64,000 bases of DNA, taken from contig NZ_JAODUA010000002.1 in NCBI RefSeq assembly GCF_025399895.1, forward strand, positions 496,001 to 560,000, read 5' to 3'. Positions within the stretch are counted from its first letter, which is position 1. The number at the start of each line of letters is the position of its first letter. Positions 18,654-26,843 of this stretch are shown piece by piece. Source of the stretch: Streptomyces sp. ASQP_92 (lineage in GTDB: Bacteria > Actinomycetota > Actinomycetes > Streptomycetales > Streptomycetaceae). A model generated the notes under the pieces. The model had not been told where the DNA came from. It saw only the letters and a list, made by a program, of their open reading frames with translations, and ran no database searches. Position numbers and translations under genes: made by a program.

Positions 18654-19007
18654 ATGTACGTTCGCCGGATCGTTCCCAACTTCCAGTCCGAGGGGCAGGC
18701 CCTCGCGGAGAGCTCCGAGTTCTACGGGGTGCTCGGGTTCGAGGAAGTGATGAATCACGGCTGGATCGTGACGCTGGCCTCCACGGACAACCCCGCCGTG
18801 CAGCTGAGCCTGATGACCAAGGACCAGACGGCGCCGGTCGCGCCGGACGTCAGCATCGAGGTCGAGGACGTGGACGCGGTGCACCGGGCCATGGTGGAGC
18901 GCGGCGCGGAGATCATCCATCCGCTGACGGACGAGGAGTGGGGCGTACGCCGCTTCTTCGTCCGCGACCCCAACGGCCGCGTCATCAACGTGCTCAGCCA
19001 CTCCTGA
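18654..19007 (+). CDS. VOC (glyoxalase/bleomycin-resistance-like) protein
   Basis: The 117-residue protein has the paired beta-alpha-beta-beta-beta layout of the VOC superfamily, with SSEFYGVLGFEEVMNHGW in the first half and VRRFFVRDPNGRVINVLSHS closing the second. Canonical metal ligands are only partly kept. Such proteins can be lyases, dioxygenase relatives or drug-sequestering proteins. ATG 18654 was chosen because ACGGAGTGG precedes it. It is divergent from the BBE-like oxidase. Confidence 0.8.
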   Translation: MYVRRIVPNFQSEGQALAESSEFYGVLGFEEVMNHGWIVTLASTDNPAVQLSLMTKDQTAPVAPDVSIEVEDVDAVHRAMVERGAEIIHPLTDEEWGVRRFFVRDPNGRVINVLSHS

Positions 19008-19123
19008 GGCCCCGGCCACCGTCGGGCGGGACGGCCGGGCTCCGCCCGCGCGACGGGCGATGAAAGAATCACCGCTCCCTCACCGACGCGGAAACGCACA
19101 CGCCGTTCAGGAGCGCCCGCCCC

Positions 19124-20032
19124 ATGGATCTCAACCTGTTGCGCGTTCTGGACGCCCTGCTCCGGGAGAACAGCGTGACCCGCGCGGCCGAGCGGCTCGG
19201 CACCTCGCCCGCCGCCGTCAGCCGGGGCCTGGCCCGGCTCCGGCGCACCGTGGGCGATCCGCTGCTCGTCCGGGCGGGCCAGCGCATGGTCCCGACCCCC
19301 AGAGCTCTCGAACTCCGGGAAGACGTAAGGGAGTTGCTGCGCGGCTGCGACAACGTTCTGCGGCCGGGCGCCGGTTTCGAGGCCGTGCGTCTGCGGCGCA
19401 CCTTCACGGTGCAGGCGACGGACCTGCTCCTCGCGGGGCTGGCCGGCCCGCTGACCGACCGGGTCCGGGCGGAGGCGCCCCAGGTGGACGTCGTCTTCCT
19501 GCCCGAGGCGCTGGAGGGCGGGCCGGCGCTGCGCCAGGGCACGGTGGACGTGGAACTCGGTGTTCTCGGCGGCCTCGACCCGGAGGTCCGTACCCGGCAC
19601 CTCATCCACAAGGTGCTGGTGGGAGTCGCCCGCAGCGGCCACCCCCTGTTCGAGGGGCGCATCGACGCCCGGCGCTTCGCCGCCGTCGACCACATCGGCA
19701 TCTCCCGGCACGGCAAGCGCGAAGGGCCCATCGACGTCGCCCTGGCCCGGCGCGGGCTCGAACGCCGGGTCGCGGTCGTCGTCCCCAGCCATACGAGCGC
19801 GATGATCCTGGCCCGCGACACCGACCTGGTCGCCCTCACCCTCGCCGACTGGCTGCCGGACGCAACGGCCACCCTGGGGCTGCGCACCTTCCCCGTCCCC
19901 CTCGATCTGGCGCCCGTGGACATCGGCATGGCCTGGCACCCCCGCAACTCGGCCGATCCCGGCCATCGTTGGTTCCGCGGCCACCTGGCGGCCGCGGTCC
20001 TCGCTCCCTCGTCGCCGACCGCGAACACCTGA
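19124..20032 (+). CDS. LysR-family transcriptional regulator
   Basis: The 302-residue protein has an N-terminal LysR helix-turn-helix (MDLNLLRVLDALL...SVTRAAERLGTSPAAVSRGLARLR) and a two-lobed periplasmic-binding-like effector domain (about 90-295). The sequence and HTH type resemble the NodD/LinR-like subgroup. ATG 19124 has AGGAG upstream. Its targets are unknown; the nearest divergent partners are more than one gene away. Confidence 0.88.
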   Translation: MDLNLLRVLDALLRENSVTRAAERLGTSPAAVSRGLARLRRTVGDPLLVRAGQRMVPTPRALELREDVRELLRGCDNVLRPGAGFEAVRLRRTFTVQATDLLLAGLAGPLTDRVRAEAPQVDVVFLPEALEGGPALRQGTVDVELGVLGGLDPEVRTRHLIHKVLVGVARSGHPLFEGRIDARRFAAVDHIGISRHGKREGPIDVALARRGLERRVAVVVPSHTSAMILARDTDLVALTLADWLPDATATLGLRTFPVPLDLAPVDIGMAWHPRNSADPGHRWFRGHLAAAVLAPSSPTANT

Positions 20033-20162
20033 CGCCGGGCGCCGGGGGTGGCGGCCCGCCGCGCGCGAAATCGGCCAGATCCCAGGAGTTGACCGAAGGT
20101 CAGGATGTGTAACGTGCGATCTGCCGACACGACCGTCGGCGACCGGGGGCGAGGAGGAGGCA

Positions 20163-20969
20163 GTGAGCGGGGTAGTGATCCATCTTCCGCGCGGGAAGGG
20201 CGACACCGGCGGCGAGACGCACGGCGAAGCCGTGACACTGCGGCTCGGCCCGGGGGAGGTGGCACGTTTTGGGCGCGGCTCGGCGGCCGCCCCGGTCGAA
20301 CTGCGCCTCGACGACGAGGCGATCTCCCGGCTCGCGGGTGAGATCCGGGTGACCGACGACCACTGGCAGCTCAGCAACCTCAGCCCGACCCAGAGCTATC
20401 TGGTGGAGAACCCGGAAGGCGCGGGGGAGTATCTGCGGGTGCCGCCGCGCCGGGCCGGGGCACCCATCCCCTTCGAGTTCGCCCGGGTCGTGCTGCCCAC
20501 CCGCCGCAACACCTCGGTCTCCTTCCAGGTGTTCGCGCCCGACCATGTCTATCTGGACGCGGACGGCCTCGGTGGCCAGTGGGGCAGCCGTACGGTGACG
20601 GCGTACTCCCTGGACGAGACGGCCCTGTACTTCCTCATCCTGGTCGCGCTCTGCGAACCGCGGCTGCGGGACGAGTCGCCCGTCGCGGTGCCGACCACAC
20701 CCCAGATCGTCGAACGGCTCGGCGCGCACCCGGCCTGCGCACGGCTCACGGCCCGGGCGGTCAGCTCGCACATCGACTACCTGGCCGACGAGAAGATGCG
20801 GATCAGTGCGCCGGCCGAGGCCGGGCCGCGCCGGGAGGCGCGCCGCAACGGCAAGCGCGAGGCGATCGTCGGACTCGTGCTGCGGTTCGGTCTGGTGCGG
20901 GAGGAACACCTGGCGCTGCTGCCGCCCCGGGCCGGGGCGGCCGGACAGGAACGGGGGACGGGGGCATGA
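20163..20969 (+). CDS. FHA-domain protein with C-terminal winged-helix-like region
   Basis: The 268-residue protein has an N-terminal forkhead-associated-like domain (about 20-110) with the ARFGRG and DDEAISRLAGEIRV motifs that mark a phosphothreonine-binding loop, then a region (about 140-250) shaped like a winged helix with PTTPQIVERLGAHPAC and an Arg-rich RREARRNGKREAI patch. It starts with GTG after GAGGAGGAGG. It sits 3 bases before a Ser/Thr kinase gene, so it is probably the kinase's phospho-dependent partner or substrate. Confidence 0.78.
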   Translation: MSGVVIHLPRGKGDTGGETHGEAVTLRLGPGEVARFGRGSAAAPVELRLDDEAISRLAGEIRVTDDHWQLSNLSPTQSYLVENPEGAGEYLRVPPRRAGAPIPFEFARVVLPTRRNTSVSFQVFAPDHVYLDADGLGGQWGSRTVTAYSLDETALYFLILVALCEPRLRDESPVAVPTTPQIVERLGAHPACARLTARAVSSHIDYLADEKMRISAPAEAGPRREARRNGKREAIVGLVLRFGLVREEHLALLPPRAGAAGQERGTGA

Positions 20970-20972
20970 GAG

Positions 20973-22520
20973 GTGGACGAGCCCACCGCGCGGGACGGCG
21001 GACCGGAGGGGGACACGGTGCGCGGTCCGGCCGACACCTCGGGAGGTGAACGCGCGGAACTCCTTCCGCCCGGCTACCGCGTGGACCGCTGGGAGGTCAC
21101 CGAGCCGATCGGGAGCGGGGGTTGGGCCACCGTCTACGCGGGACGCCCCGCCGAAGGGGCCGGGGAAGGCGCGGAGGCGGAATCCGTCGCGCTCAAGGTC
21201 CTGCCGACCGCCGGGCTCTCCCCGCACCAGGCGCGCAAGGTCGCCGAGACCGCCCGCCGCGAGGTCGAGTTCGGCCGCCGGTCCTCCCATCCGCGACTGA
21301 TCCGCCTCCTGGACACGGTCGTCCTGGGCGAACCCGACGATCCGCTCCTGGACGGGGCGATCGTGCTGGTCATGGAACGGGCCGAGCGCAGTCTGCGTGA
21401 TCTGCTCGCCACCGGCGTGAGCGAGGCCGATGCCGCCCGGCTCGTCACCGGGATCTGCGAGGGCCTGGCCCATCTGCACCGCAGCGGGTGGGTGCACGGC
21501 GACCTCAAGCCCGACAACATCCTGCTCATGGCGGACGGCTCGGTGAAGCTCTCGGACTTCGGGCTCGTCACCCCGCTGACCGGCACCCACGGCACCCATG
21601 GCTACGCGCCCCCGATGGGCACGTTCGACTATCTGCCGCCCGAGCGCTGGAAGGCGCCGCTCGGCGAGCGCGGCGTCGAGGTGCGGCCCAGCGCCGACAT
21701 CTGGGCCCTGGGCATCACCCTGCACGAATTGTTCGCCTCCGGCGCCTCACCCTTCCCCGGCGCCACTCCCATGGCACGCGGCGCCGCGACCCAGGAGTAC
21801 GCCGACGGCCGGACGCCGCTGCGTCTGGACGGCACGATCGCGCCGTTCTGGCGTGCGCTGGCCACCGACTGCCTGGCCCCGACCCATACCGCGCGGGCCC
21901 CGCACACCGCGGAGAGCCTGCTGGCCCGGATCGAGCGGCGCCCGGCGTCGCAGACCGAGGAGTCGTCCGGCGCGAAGGGCGCAGGGACGTCCGGCGCGGG
22001 GGCCGCCGGGCCGTCCGGCCGGCCGGCGCCACGCCGAAGCGGCCGAAGACCGGGCGTGCCCACGAGAAGACAGGCCGCGTTCATGACCCTCGCCGTGTGC
22101 GCGGTGGGGGCCACGATCTGGCCGCACCTCGCACCCGGCACCGCGACCGGCACCGCGACCGGCACCCGGGCGGTCGAGCCGGCCGGCCGGATCAAGGTGT
22201 TCAACGCCGAACGGACCTGCCGGGACCGCTCCGACCGTGACCGCGAGTGCAGCCTGGGTCTGGCCATCGACCCGATGCGCCCCTACACGATCGACAACGT
22301 CGTGGAGACCCGGGTGTGGCACGGCGACGAACTCGCTGTCGACTGCCGGCTCGCCGAAGGCATGCCGATCATCGACGAGACGGACGCGCACTCCGCCGAG
22401 TGGTACCGCGTGCGGATCTCCCAGGGCTCCGGGTCGACCACCGCCTGGCTGCCCGCCATCCGCACCAAGGACCGCCCCTCCGTTCCCGACTGCCCGTCAC
22501 CATCGACATCCCGGCGGTGA
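20973..22520 (+). CDS. Membrane-anchored Ser/Thr protein kinase (PknB-like)
   Basis: The 515-residue protein has a Hanks-type kinase domain (about 35-320): glycine loop IGSGGWATVY, VAE/lysine strand VALKVL, catalytic loop HGDLKPDNILL (HGD in place of HRD), DFG in LSDFGLVTPL and a PPERW activation-segment end. A Ser/Gly/Pro linker and one transmembrane segment (about 373-390) precede an extracytoplasmic domain of about 120 residues with cysteines near CRDRSDRDREC, which could be a sensor. It is coupled to the upstream FHA gene by a 3-base gap. No direct link to the flanking clusters is seen. Confidence 0.88.
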   Translation: MDEPTARDGGPEGDTVRGPADTSGGERAELLPPGYRVDRWEVTEPIGSGGWATVYAGRPAEGAGEGAEAESVALKVLPTAGLSPHQARKVAETARREVEFGRRSSHPRLIRLLDTVVLGEPDDPLLDGAIVLVMERAERSLRDLLATGVSEADAARLVTGICEGLAHLHRSGWVHGDLKPDNILLMADGSVKLSDFGLVTPLTGTHGTHGYAPPMGTFDYLPPERWKAPLGERGVEVRPSADIWALGITLHELFASGASPFPGATPMARGAATQEYADGRTPLRLDGTIAPFWRALATDCLAPTHTARAPHTAESLLARIERRPASQTEESSGAKGAGTSGAGAAGPSGRPAPRRSGRRPGVPTRRQAAFMTLAVCAVGATIWPHLAPGTATGTATGTRAVEPAGRIKVFNAERTCRDRSDRDRECSLGLAIDPMRPYTIDNVVETRVWHGDELAVDCRLAEGMPIIDETDAHSAEWYRVRISQGSGSTTAWLPAIRTKDRPSVPDCPSPSTSRR

Positions 22521-23560
22521 ACGCGCCATGCACCGCGCCGAACCGGCCACCGGAACATGGCCAAAACCTTCGCCACGGCTTCGCCGGGTGCCTACGGAGG
22601 CCGTCAGCCGGCCAACTCGACGCGGAGGAGGGGATTCTCGCGGTGGGGCGCGGCCCCCGGCGACGGTGTGACGTGCCCTGGGGCCGCCCTCGGTTTACGG
22701 CGACCGCCCGCACGGCGGCCTCACCCGGCGCGCGCTGTCGTGCTGAGCGCGAACGACCGTGACCTGTAAGCCACTTGAGGGAAGGCGCTCCCGACGGAGA
22801 CGGGAGCGCCCGTGCGCCGAACGATGCTGGGCATCCTGTCCTCCCGAGGTGATCGGACGCGATCGGACCGCGCCATGCGTTGGATCCGATCTGCCCACAC
22901 CGGCCGAGGATCATGCCGTGAACCGCCTTCGACCTGCACAGTTCACCGAAGCCCCCGGCGCGTAAGGGAGTTGGCGGCGCACCTCCGAAAAACCGCCGGG
23001 AGACCACCGGACGCATCCCATGATGTGCGGCACTCCCGCCCCAGAGGAACCGCATGCCACAGACCGCACCCCCTCAACTCCCCCGAGACCCGGCACGAAC
23101 GAGCCGCCGACGGGGCGGCTCACGCCGCGCGATCCCGGCGGACTCACCTGCGACCGGTGCCGTGCGGGCCTGGAGAGGACCCGTTCACCAGGGCCGGACA
23201 TCGCCGCAGCGGGGCCGTGCCGCAGCAAAGTCCGGATCCGGCCAATCTCCGGAGATATTCGCGTGAAGTCTGGATCCAGCCATTCTTTCGATGTATTTCT
23301 AAGGGCACCCGATCGGCCCGGCGAGTATCGTCCTTAAGTCGGCGTACATGTGATTGAGGTCGCAGCTACCGTCGCTGACCAGCAGTCAAGATCGTTGCTA
23401 GGGTCGCATCCAGCGACATGGCGGCACATGACTGACACACATGACATTGCCGGCTTGCTCCGGAGAACAGCCTCGGCGGCAGGGATATGTCGGCGAGTGG
23501 GTGCGGCGTTCCAACGATCTTGGACTAATGCGTACCGGCACGAGGGAAAGGCATGGTCGT
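22521..23560. other. About 1 kb without a supportable gene
   Basis: Several short open frames occur but none has convincing protein-like composition, a good ribosome binding site or a recognisable motif. The sequence contains a 10-bp hairpin (22784-22810) and, from about 23230 to 23560, a markedly lower GC stretch leading into the nucleotidyltransferase gene, which should hold that operon's promoter. It marks the left boundary of the phosphonate cluster. Confidence 0.55.
22784..22810. terminator. Hairpin, possible terminator
   Basis: A perfect 10-bp inverted repeat (22784-22793 with 22801-22810, 7-base loop), some 260 bases past the kinase stop and without a T tract. Confidence 0.5.
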
Positions 23561-24343
23561 ATGACATACGATGTCAGTGGTGTGATAGCCGAGCTGAAAA
23601 GCCGTAATTTGTTGCCGAGCGCCTATGAAACGGTGTTTGCCAGCGGTTCGCTGGTCCGCGGATGGGGAAATCCGACCAGCGATCTCGACGTACATGTGGT
23701 CACCAAGGATGTATGGACCAGCAGTATCGACGAGACCAACCATGTGGCCCTTGAACCCAACACGCTTCAGTACGAAGGCACCTTTGTGGACGGGCGCCGC
23801 TGGGACGTCGAGTACTGGACCGCGGGCCAGATCGACCAGGTTCTCTCCAAGATCACACCCGAGCAGTTCGCCGACGACCAGGGAACCTGGCGCACCCTCA
23901 GCTATCACGAGATCGCCCTGCTCGAACGCCTCCCCTACGCGGCCGCCGCCGACGACGGCCGGTGGCTCGAACGCGTCCGGGCCACCCTCGCCTCCTCGGC
24001 GCACCGCTCGGTCCTGATCGTCAACTCGCTGAAGCAGGCGGACAGTTACACCGAGGACGTCGCTGGTCAACTCGCCCGGGGCGATCTCCACAGCGCGGTC
24101 ATCGCCGCCCGGAACGCCTTCAGCCACGCCGTCGACGCACTCCAGGCGAGCCTGGGGCAGTTCGGCAGTCTGTGGCCCAAGTGGCGGGCCCGCCGCATGC
24201 AGATCCTCGACCCGCGGCTCTTGCCGTTCGAGACGTACTGGGCCATCGAGACCATGCGGACCTTCGACCCCGACAACCCGCAGAAGTGGATCGAGGAGAC
24301 CATCGCCGTGTGCCAGCGCATCTCCATGGAGGTGACGGTCTGA
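23561..24343 (+). CDS. Polymerase-beta-type nucleotidyltransferase
   Basis: The 260-residue protein carries the minimal nucleotidyltransferase signature GSLVRGWGNPTSDLDVHVV (GS followed by DxD, near residues 29-47) with a further acidic position in DVEYWT that would complete the metal site; the C-terminal 150 residues are helical, as in kanamycin-nucleotidyltransferase-like enzymes. Such enzymes move NMP onto a hydroxyl, phosphate or amine. ATG 23561 follows GAGGGAAAG by about 10 bases. Its stop overlaps the start of the PqqD-like gene (TGATG), so the two products are made together. The role in the cluster is unknown; activation of a phosphonate or of a peptide terminus is conceivable. Confidence 0.8.
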   Translation: MTYDVSGVIAELKSRNLLPSAYETVFASGSLVRGWGNPTSDLDVHVVTKDVWTSSIDETNHVALEPNTLQYEGTFVDGRRWDVEYWTAGQIDQVLSKITPEQFADDQGTWRTLSYHEIALLERLPYAAAADDGRWLERVRATLASSAHRSVLIVNSLKQADSYTEDVAGQLARGDLHSAVIAARNAFSHAVDALQASLGQFGSLWPKWRARRMQILDPRLLPFETYWAIETMRTFDPDNPQKWIEETIAVCQRISMEVTV

Positions 24344-24651
24344 TGGCCGCCGAACCCGCCGTCCGGGTGGGCCCCGCCACCGTGGCCGCCCTCCCGCTGA
24401 ATGTGAAGATCCGCAATCACCGCGGGAAGACGATCGTCGGCGGATATCAGCACTTCTTCGAGCTCACCGAATCGGCCGCGTACATCTGGCGACAGATCGA
24501 TGGAATCCGGACCGTCACCGATATTGCCCGGCTGATCGCCGAGGAATACGACATCGATCAGGAAACCGTCATCGAGGACGTGGTGGAGCTGTTCACCGAA
24601 CTCGCCGAGCACGATGTCATCAAGATAAGCGAGAAGGAGTCCTCGCTCTGA
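24343..24651 (+). CDS. PqqD-like peptide-recognition (RRE) protein
   Basis: The 102-residue protein matches the PqqD family: a beta strand region (VKIRNHRGKTIVGGYQ) followed by FELTESAAYIWRQIDG, then RTVTDIARLIAEEYDID and VIEDVVELFTELAEHDVI, the winged-helix core that binds leader peptides in ribosomal peptide (RiPP) pathways. It is translationally coupled to the nucleotidyltransferase and lies upstream of the pathway SARP. Its presence in a phosphonate cluster argues for a ribosomal peptide substrate; the candidate is the 22-residue peptide at 45559-45627, at the other end of the cluster. Confidence 0.88.
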   Translation: MAAEPAVRVGPATVAALPLNVKIRNHRGKTIVGGYQHFFELTESAAYIWRQIDGIRTVTDIARLIAEEYDIDQETVIEDVVELFTELAEHDVIKISEKESSL

Positions 24652-24706
24652 GACGTGAAGAGAGGTCACGGGGGTGTCTCTTTTCTTCCGCCTGAGCGAG
24701 TCCCTG

Positions 24707-24720
24707 ATACCGGGGGGTAT
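24707..24720 (+). promoter_or_regulatory. Palindrome overlapping the SARP ribosome binding site
   Basis: ATACC-GGGG-GGTAT is a 5-bp inverted repeat (24707-24711 with 24716-24720) that contains the G-rich Shine-Dalgarno used by ATG 24724. It could be an operator or a hairpin that hides the ribosome site; the stem is short, so chance is possible. Confidence 0.35.
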
Positions 24721-24723
24721 GCA

Positions 24724-26688
24724 ATGCTGGACGATCTCCAGTTCGGTGTCTTCGGTCCATTGACGGTACGGCGAAATGGGCACGTCACGGAAATTCCCCA
24801 GGCCAAGCACAGAATTGTCCTGGCGGCTCTGCTGCTCCGCGCCAACCGCGCGGTGACGCAGGAGGAACTCATACAGCACCTGTGGGGCGACGAGCCCCCG
24901 CTGACGGCTCGCAAGACGCTCCAGGGATACATCGCCAGGCTCCGCAAGGTGCTGGGACCGGACGCGGTGGTCAGCCGGTCCTCCGGCTATGCGATGGACG
25001 TGGACGGCGACCGCCTCGACCTCGGCCGGTTCGACCGGCTCCTGGCCCAGGCCGAGCAGGCCACCGACGCCGCCGAACGCGCCCGGCTGTTCCGGGCCGC
25101 CCTCGACGAGACCGGCGGCACCCCGCTGCTCGACGTCCCCTCGGAGAACCTCCAGCAGGGAGACGGCGCCGCGCTGCTCGAACGCTGGCTGAATGCGACC
25201 GAGCACTGGGCGGACGCGGAGATGGCGGTCGGCCGGCACGCCGAAGTGCTGCCCCGGCTCAAGGCCCTCGTCTGTGAACACCCCTTCAGGGAAAGCGCCT
25301 TGAGCCGCCTCATGCGGGCCCTGTACGGGGCCGGCCGGCAGGCGGACGCGCTCGCCACCTACCAGGAGGCGCGCCAACTGCTCGACCGGGAGCTCGGAGT
25401 GGACCCCGGCGAGGAACTCCGGGGCGCCCACCAGCACATCCTGGGCGGCCTGCATCCCGCACAGGAACGGCCGGACCAGGAGGCCGCCCCGGTGGGGCGC
25501 ACCCTGCCCGCCCCACCCGCCGCCCTGTTCTCCCTGCCGCCCAGCCTCGCCGAATTCGCCCGGCCCCGGCCGGAGGCCGACATCGTGCGCCGCCTGCTCC
25601 AGGACCCGGCCCCCGCCGAGGGAACGCAGCTCCACCCCAAGACCCTCACGCTGCACGGCGGCGCGGGAGTCGGCAAGACCACCATGGCCGTGCGCGTCGC
25701 CCACGCCGTCAGCGACCACTTCCCCGACGGCCGGCTCTACGTGGAACTCGAAGGAGAGCGCGGACCACGCCAGGCGGCCGACGTACTGCGCGAACTGGTC
25801 TGCGCGCTCGGCGTGCTGCCCTCGGACGTGCCCAGGGAGCCCGGCGCCCTGCTCGCCCTCTACCGGGGTCTGCTCTCGCACCGGCGCATCCTGATCGTCC
25901 TGGACGGCGCGGCGAACGAAGCCCAGGTACGGCCGCTGCTCCCGTCCTCCGCCACCTGCGCGGCCCTGGTCACCAGCGTCGCGATGCTGCCCACCCTCGG
26001 CGGCACGGAACATGTACGCCTGGGGCTGCTCACGACCGCCGAGGCGCTCGACATCCTCGGCCGGATGATCGGCCCGGAGCGCGTCGCCGCCGAACCGGAC
26101 GCCGCACGGGAACTGATCGAGCGGTGCGGGGCGCTCCCCCTGGCCGTGCGCATCGTGGGAGCCCGGCTCCTGGAACGGCCGCACTGGCAACTGGCGCAAC
26201 TGGCAAGCCGGTTGAGGCTGGAGGCCCGACGGCTCGACGAACTCGCCGTAGGCGAACTCAGCGTGCGCGACAGCCTCGCCCTGAGCTATCGCAGCGTCGA
26301 GGCGTCCGAGCGCAGGGCGTTCCGGTTACTCAGCCTCCTGGAGATGCCCTCGTTCCCGGTGCGGGTCGCGGCCGCCGCGCTCGGGCTTCCGGCCGACCGC
26401 ACGGAGGAGTTCCTCGAACGGCTCACCGCCCGCCACCTCCTGGAGGCGGACTTCGTGGCCGGCAGCGGGGTCCGGTTCTCCTTCCACCCGCTGGTCCGGC
26501 TCTTCGCCCGGGAGCGCACCTTCGACGAGGACTCCGTGCACAGCCGGCACGAAACCGTACGCAACGCCTTGCGCGCCTGGTACGACAGCCCCGCCCGGCC
26601 ACCCGCCCCGCCGCGCGCCGCCCCACCGGGTCTCGGCCCCACCCTCCTGGGCGGCCCTCCGGCCCCCGTGGAGCTGAGTCCCGTCTGA
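24724..26688 (+). CDS. SARP-family pathway activator with NTPase domain (AfsR/DnrI-like)
   Basis: The 654-residue protein has an OmpR-type DNA-binding domain (about 5-95), a bacterial transcriptional activation domain (about 100-245, ending in ELGVDPGEELRGAHQHIL) and a STAND/NB-ARC-like ATPase with P-loop GGAGVGKTTMAVRVA and downstream GLPL-like CGALPLAVRIVGARL. The TPR tail of AfsR is missing. SARPs bind direct repeats one helical turn apart and recruit RNA polymerase to antibiotic genes. ATG 24724 has a GGGGGG site 6 bases upstream. The gene contains a TTA leucine codon at 26326-26328, so its translation should depend on the bldA tRNA, tying the cluster to development. Confidence 0.9.
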   Translation: MLDDLQFGVFGPLTVRRNGHVTEIPQAKHRIVLAALLLRANRAVTQEELIQHLWGDEPPLTARKTLQGYIARLRKVLGPDAVVSRSSGYAMDVDGDRLDLGRFDRLLAQAEQATDAAERARLFRAALDETGGTPLLDVPSENLQQGDGAALLERWLNATEHWADAEMAVGRHAEVLPRLKALVCEHPFRESALSRLMRALYGAGRQADALATYQEARQLLDRELGVDPGEELRGAHQHILGGLHPAQERPDQEAAPVGRTLPAPPAALFSLPPSLAEFARPRPEADIVRRLLQDPAPAEGTQLHPKTLTLHGGAGVGKTTMAVRVAHAVSDHFPDGRLYVELEGERGPRQAADVLRELVCALGVLPSDVPREPGALLALYRGLLSHRRILIVLDGAANEAQVRPLLPSSATCAALVTSVAMLPTLGGTEHVRLGLLTTAEALDILGRMIGPERVAAEPDAARELIERCGALPLAVRIVGARLLERPHWQLAQLASRLRLEARRLDELAVGELSVRDSLALSYRSVEASERRAFRLLSLLEMPSFPVRVAAAALGLPADRTEEFLERLTARHLLEADFVAGSGVRFSFHPLVRLFARERTFDEDSVHSRHETVRNALRAWYDSPARPPAPPRAAPPGLGPTLLGGPPAPVELSPV

Positions 26689-26776
26689 ACCGGCCCGCGT
26701 CGGCGAACCGCCGGTGATGCGCCGGCCGTATCCCCACCCCGCCGGCGTCCCGGCGTTCCCACCCCCGGACCCGGGC

Positions 26777-26800
26777 CACCGGCCGCGTCCACGGCCGGTG
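26777..26800 (+). terminator. Hairpin between SARP and lyase genes
   Basis: A 9-bp perfect stem (26777-26785 with 26792-26800) with a 6-base loop in the 155-base gap. It could terminate or attenuate the SARP transcript before the biosynthetic genes. Confidence 0.45.
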
Positions 26801-26843
26801 AGTCCCCTGGACGCGGGCCCGCACAGAATCGAGGAGAGCGGCG

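Noticed and set aside
22521..23560. Several short open frames in the 1-kb gap
   Set aside because: They lack ribosome binding sites, recognisable motifs and typical third-position bias; overlapping frames on both strands look equally random.
23561..24651. MNT/HEPN-type toxin-antitoxin pair
   Set aside because: The partner is a clear PqqD-like winged helix, not a HEPN protein, and the nucleotidyltransferase has a long helical C-terminal domain unlike MNT antitoxins.
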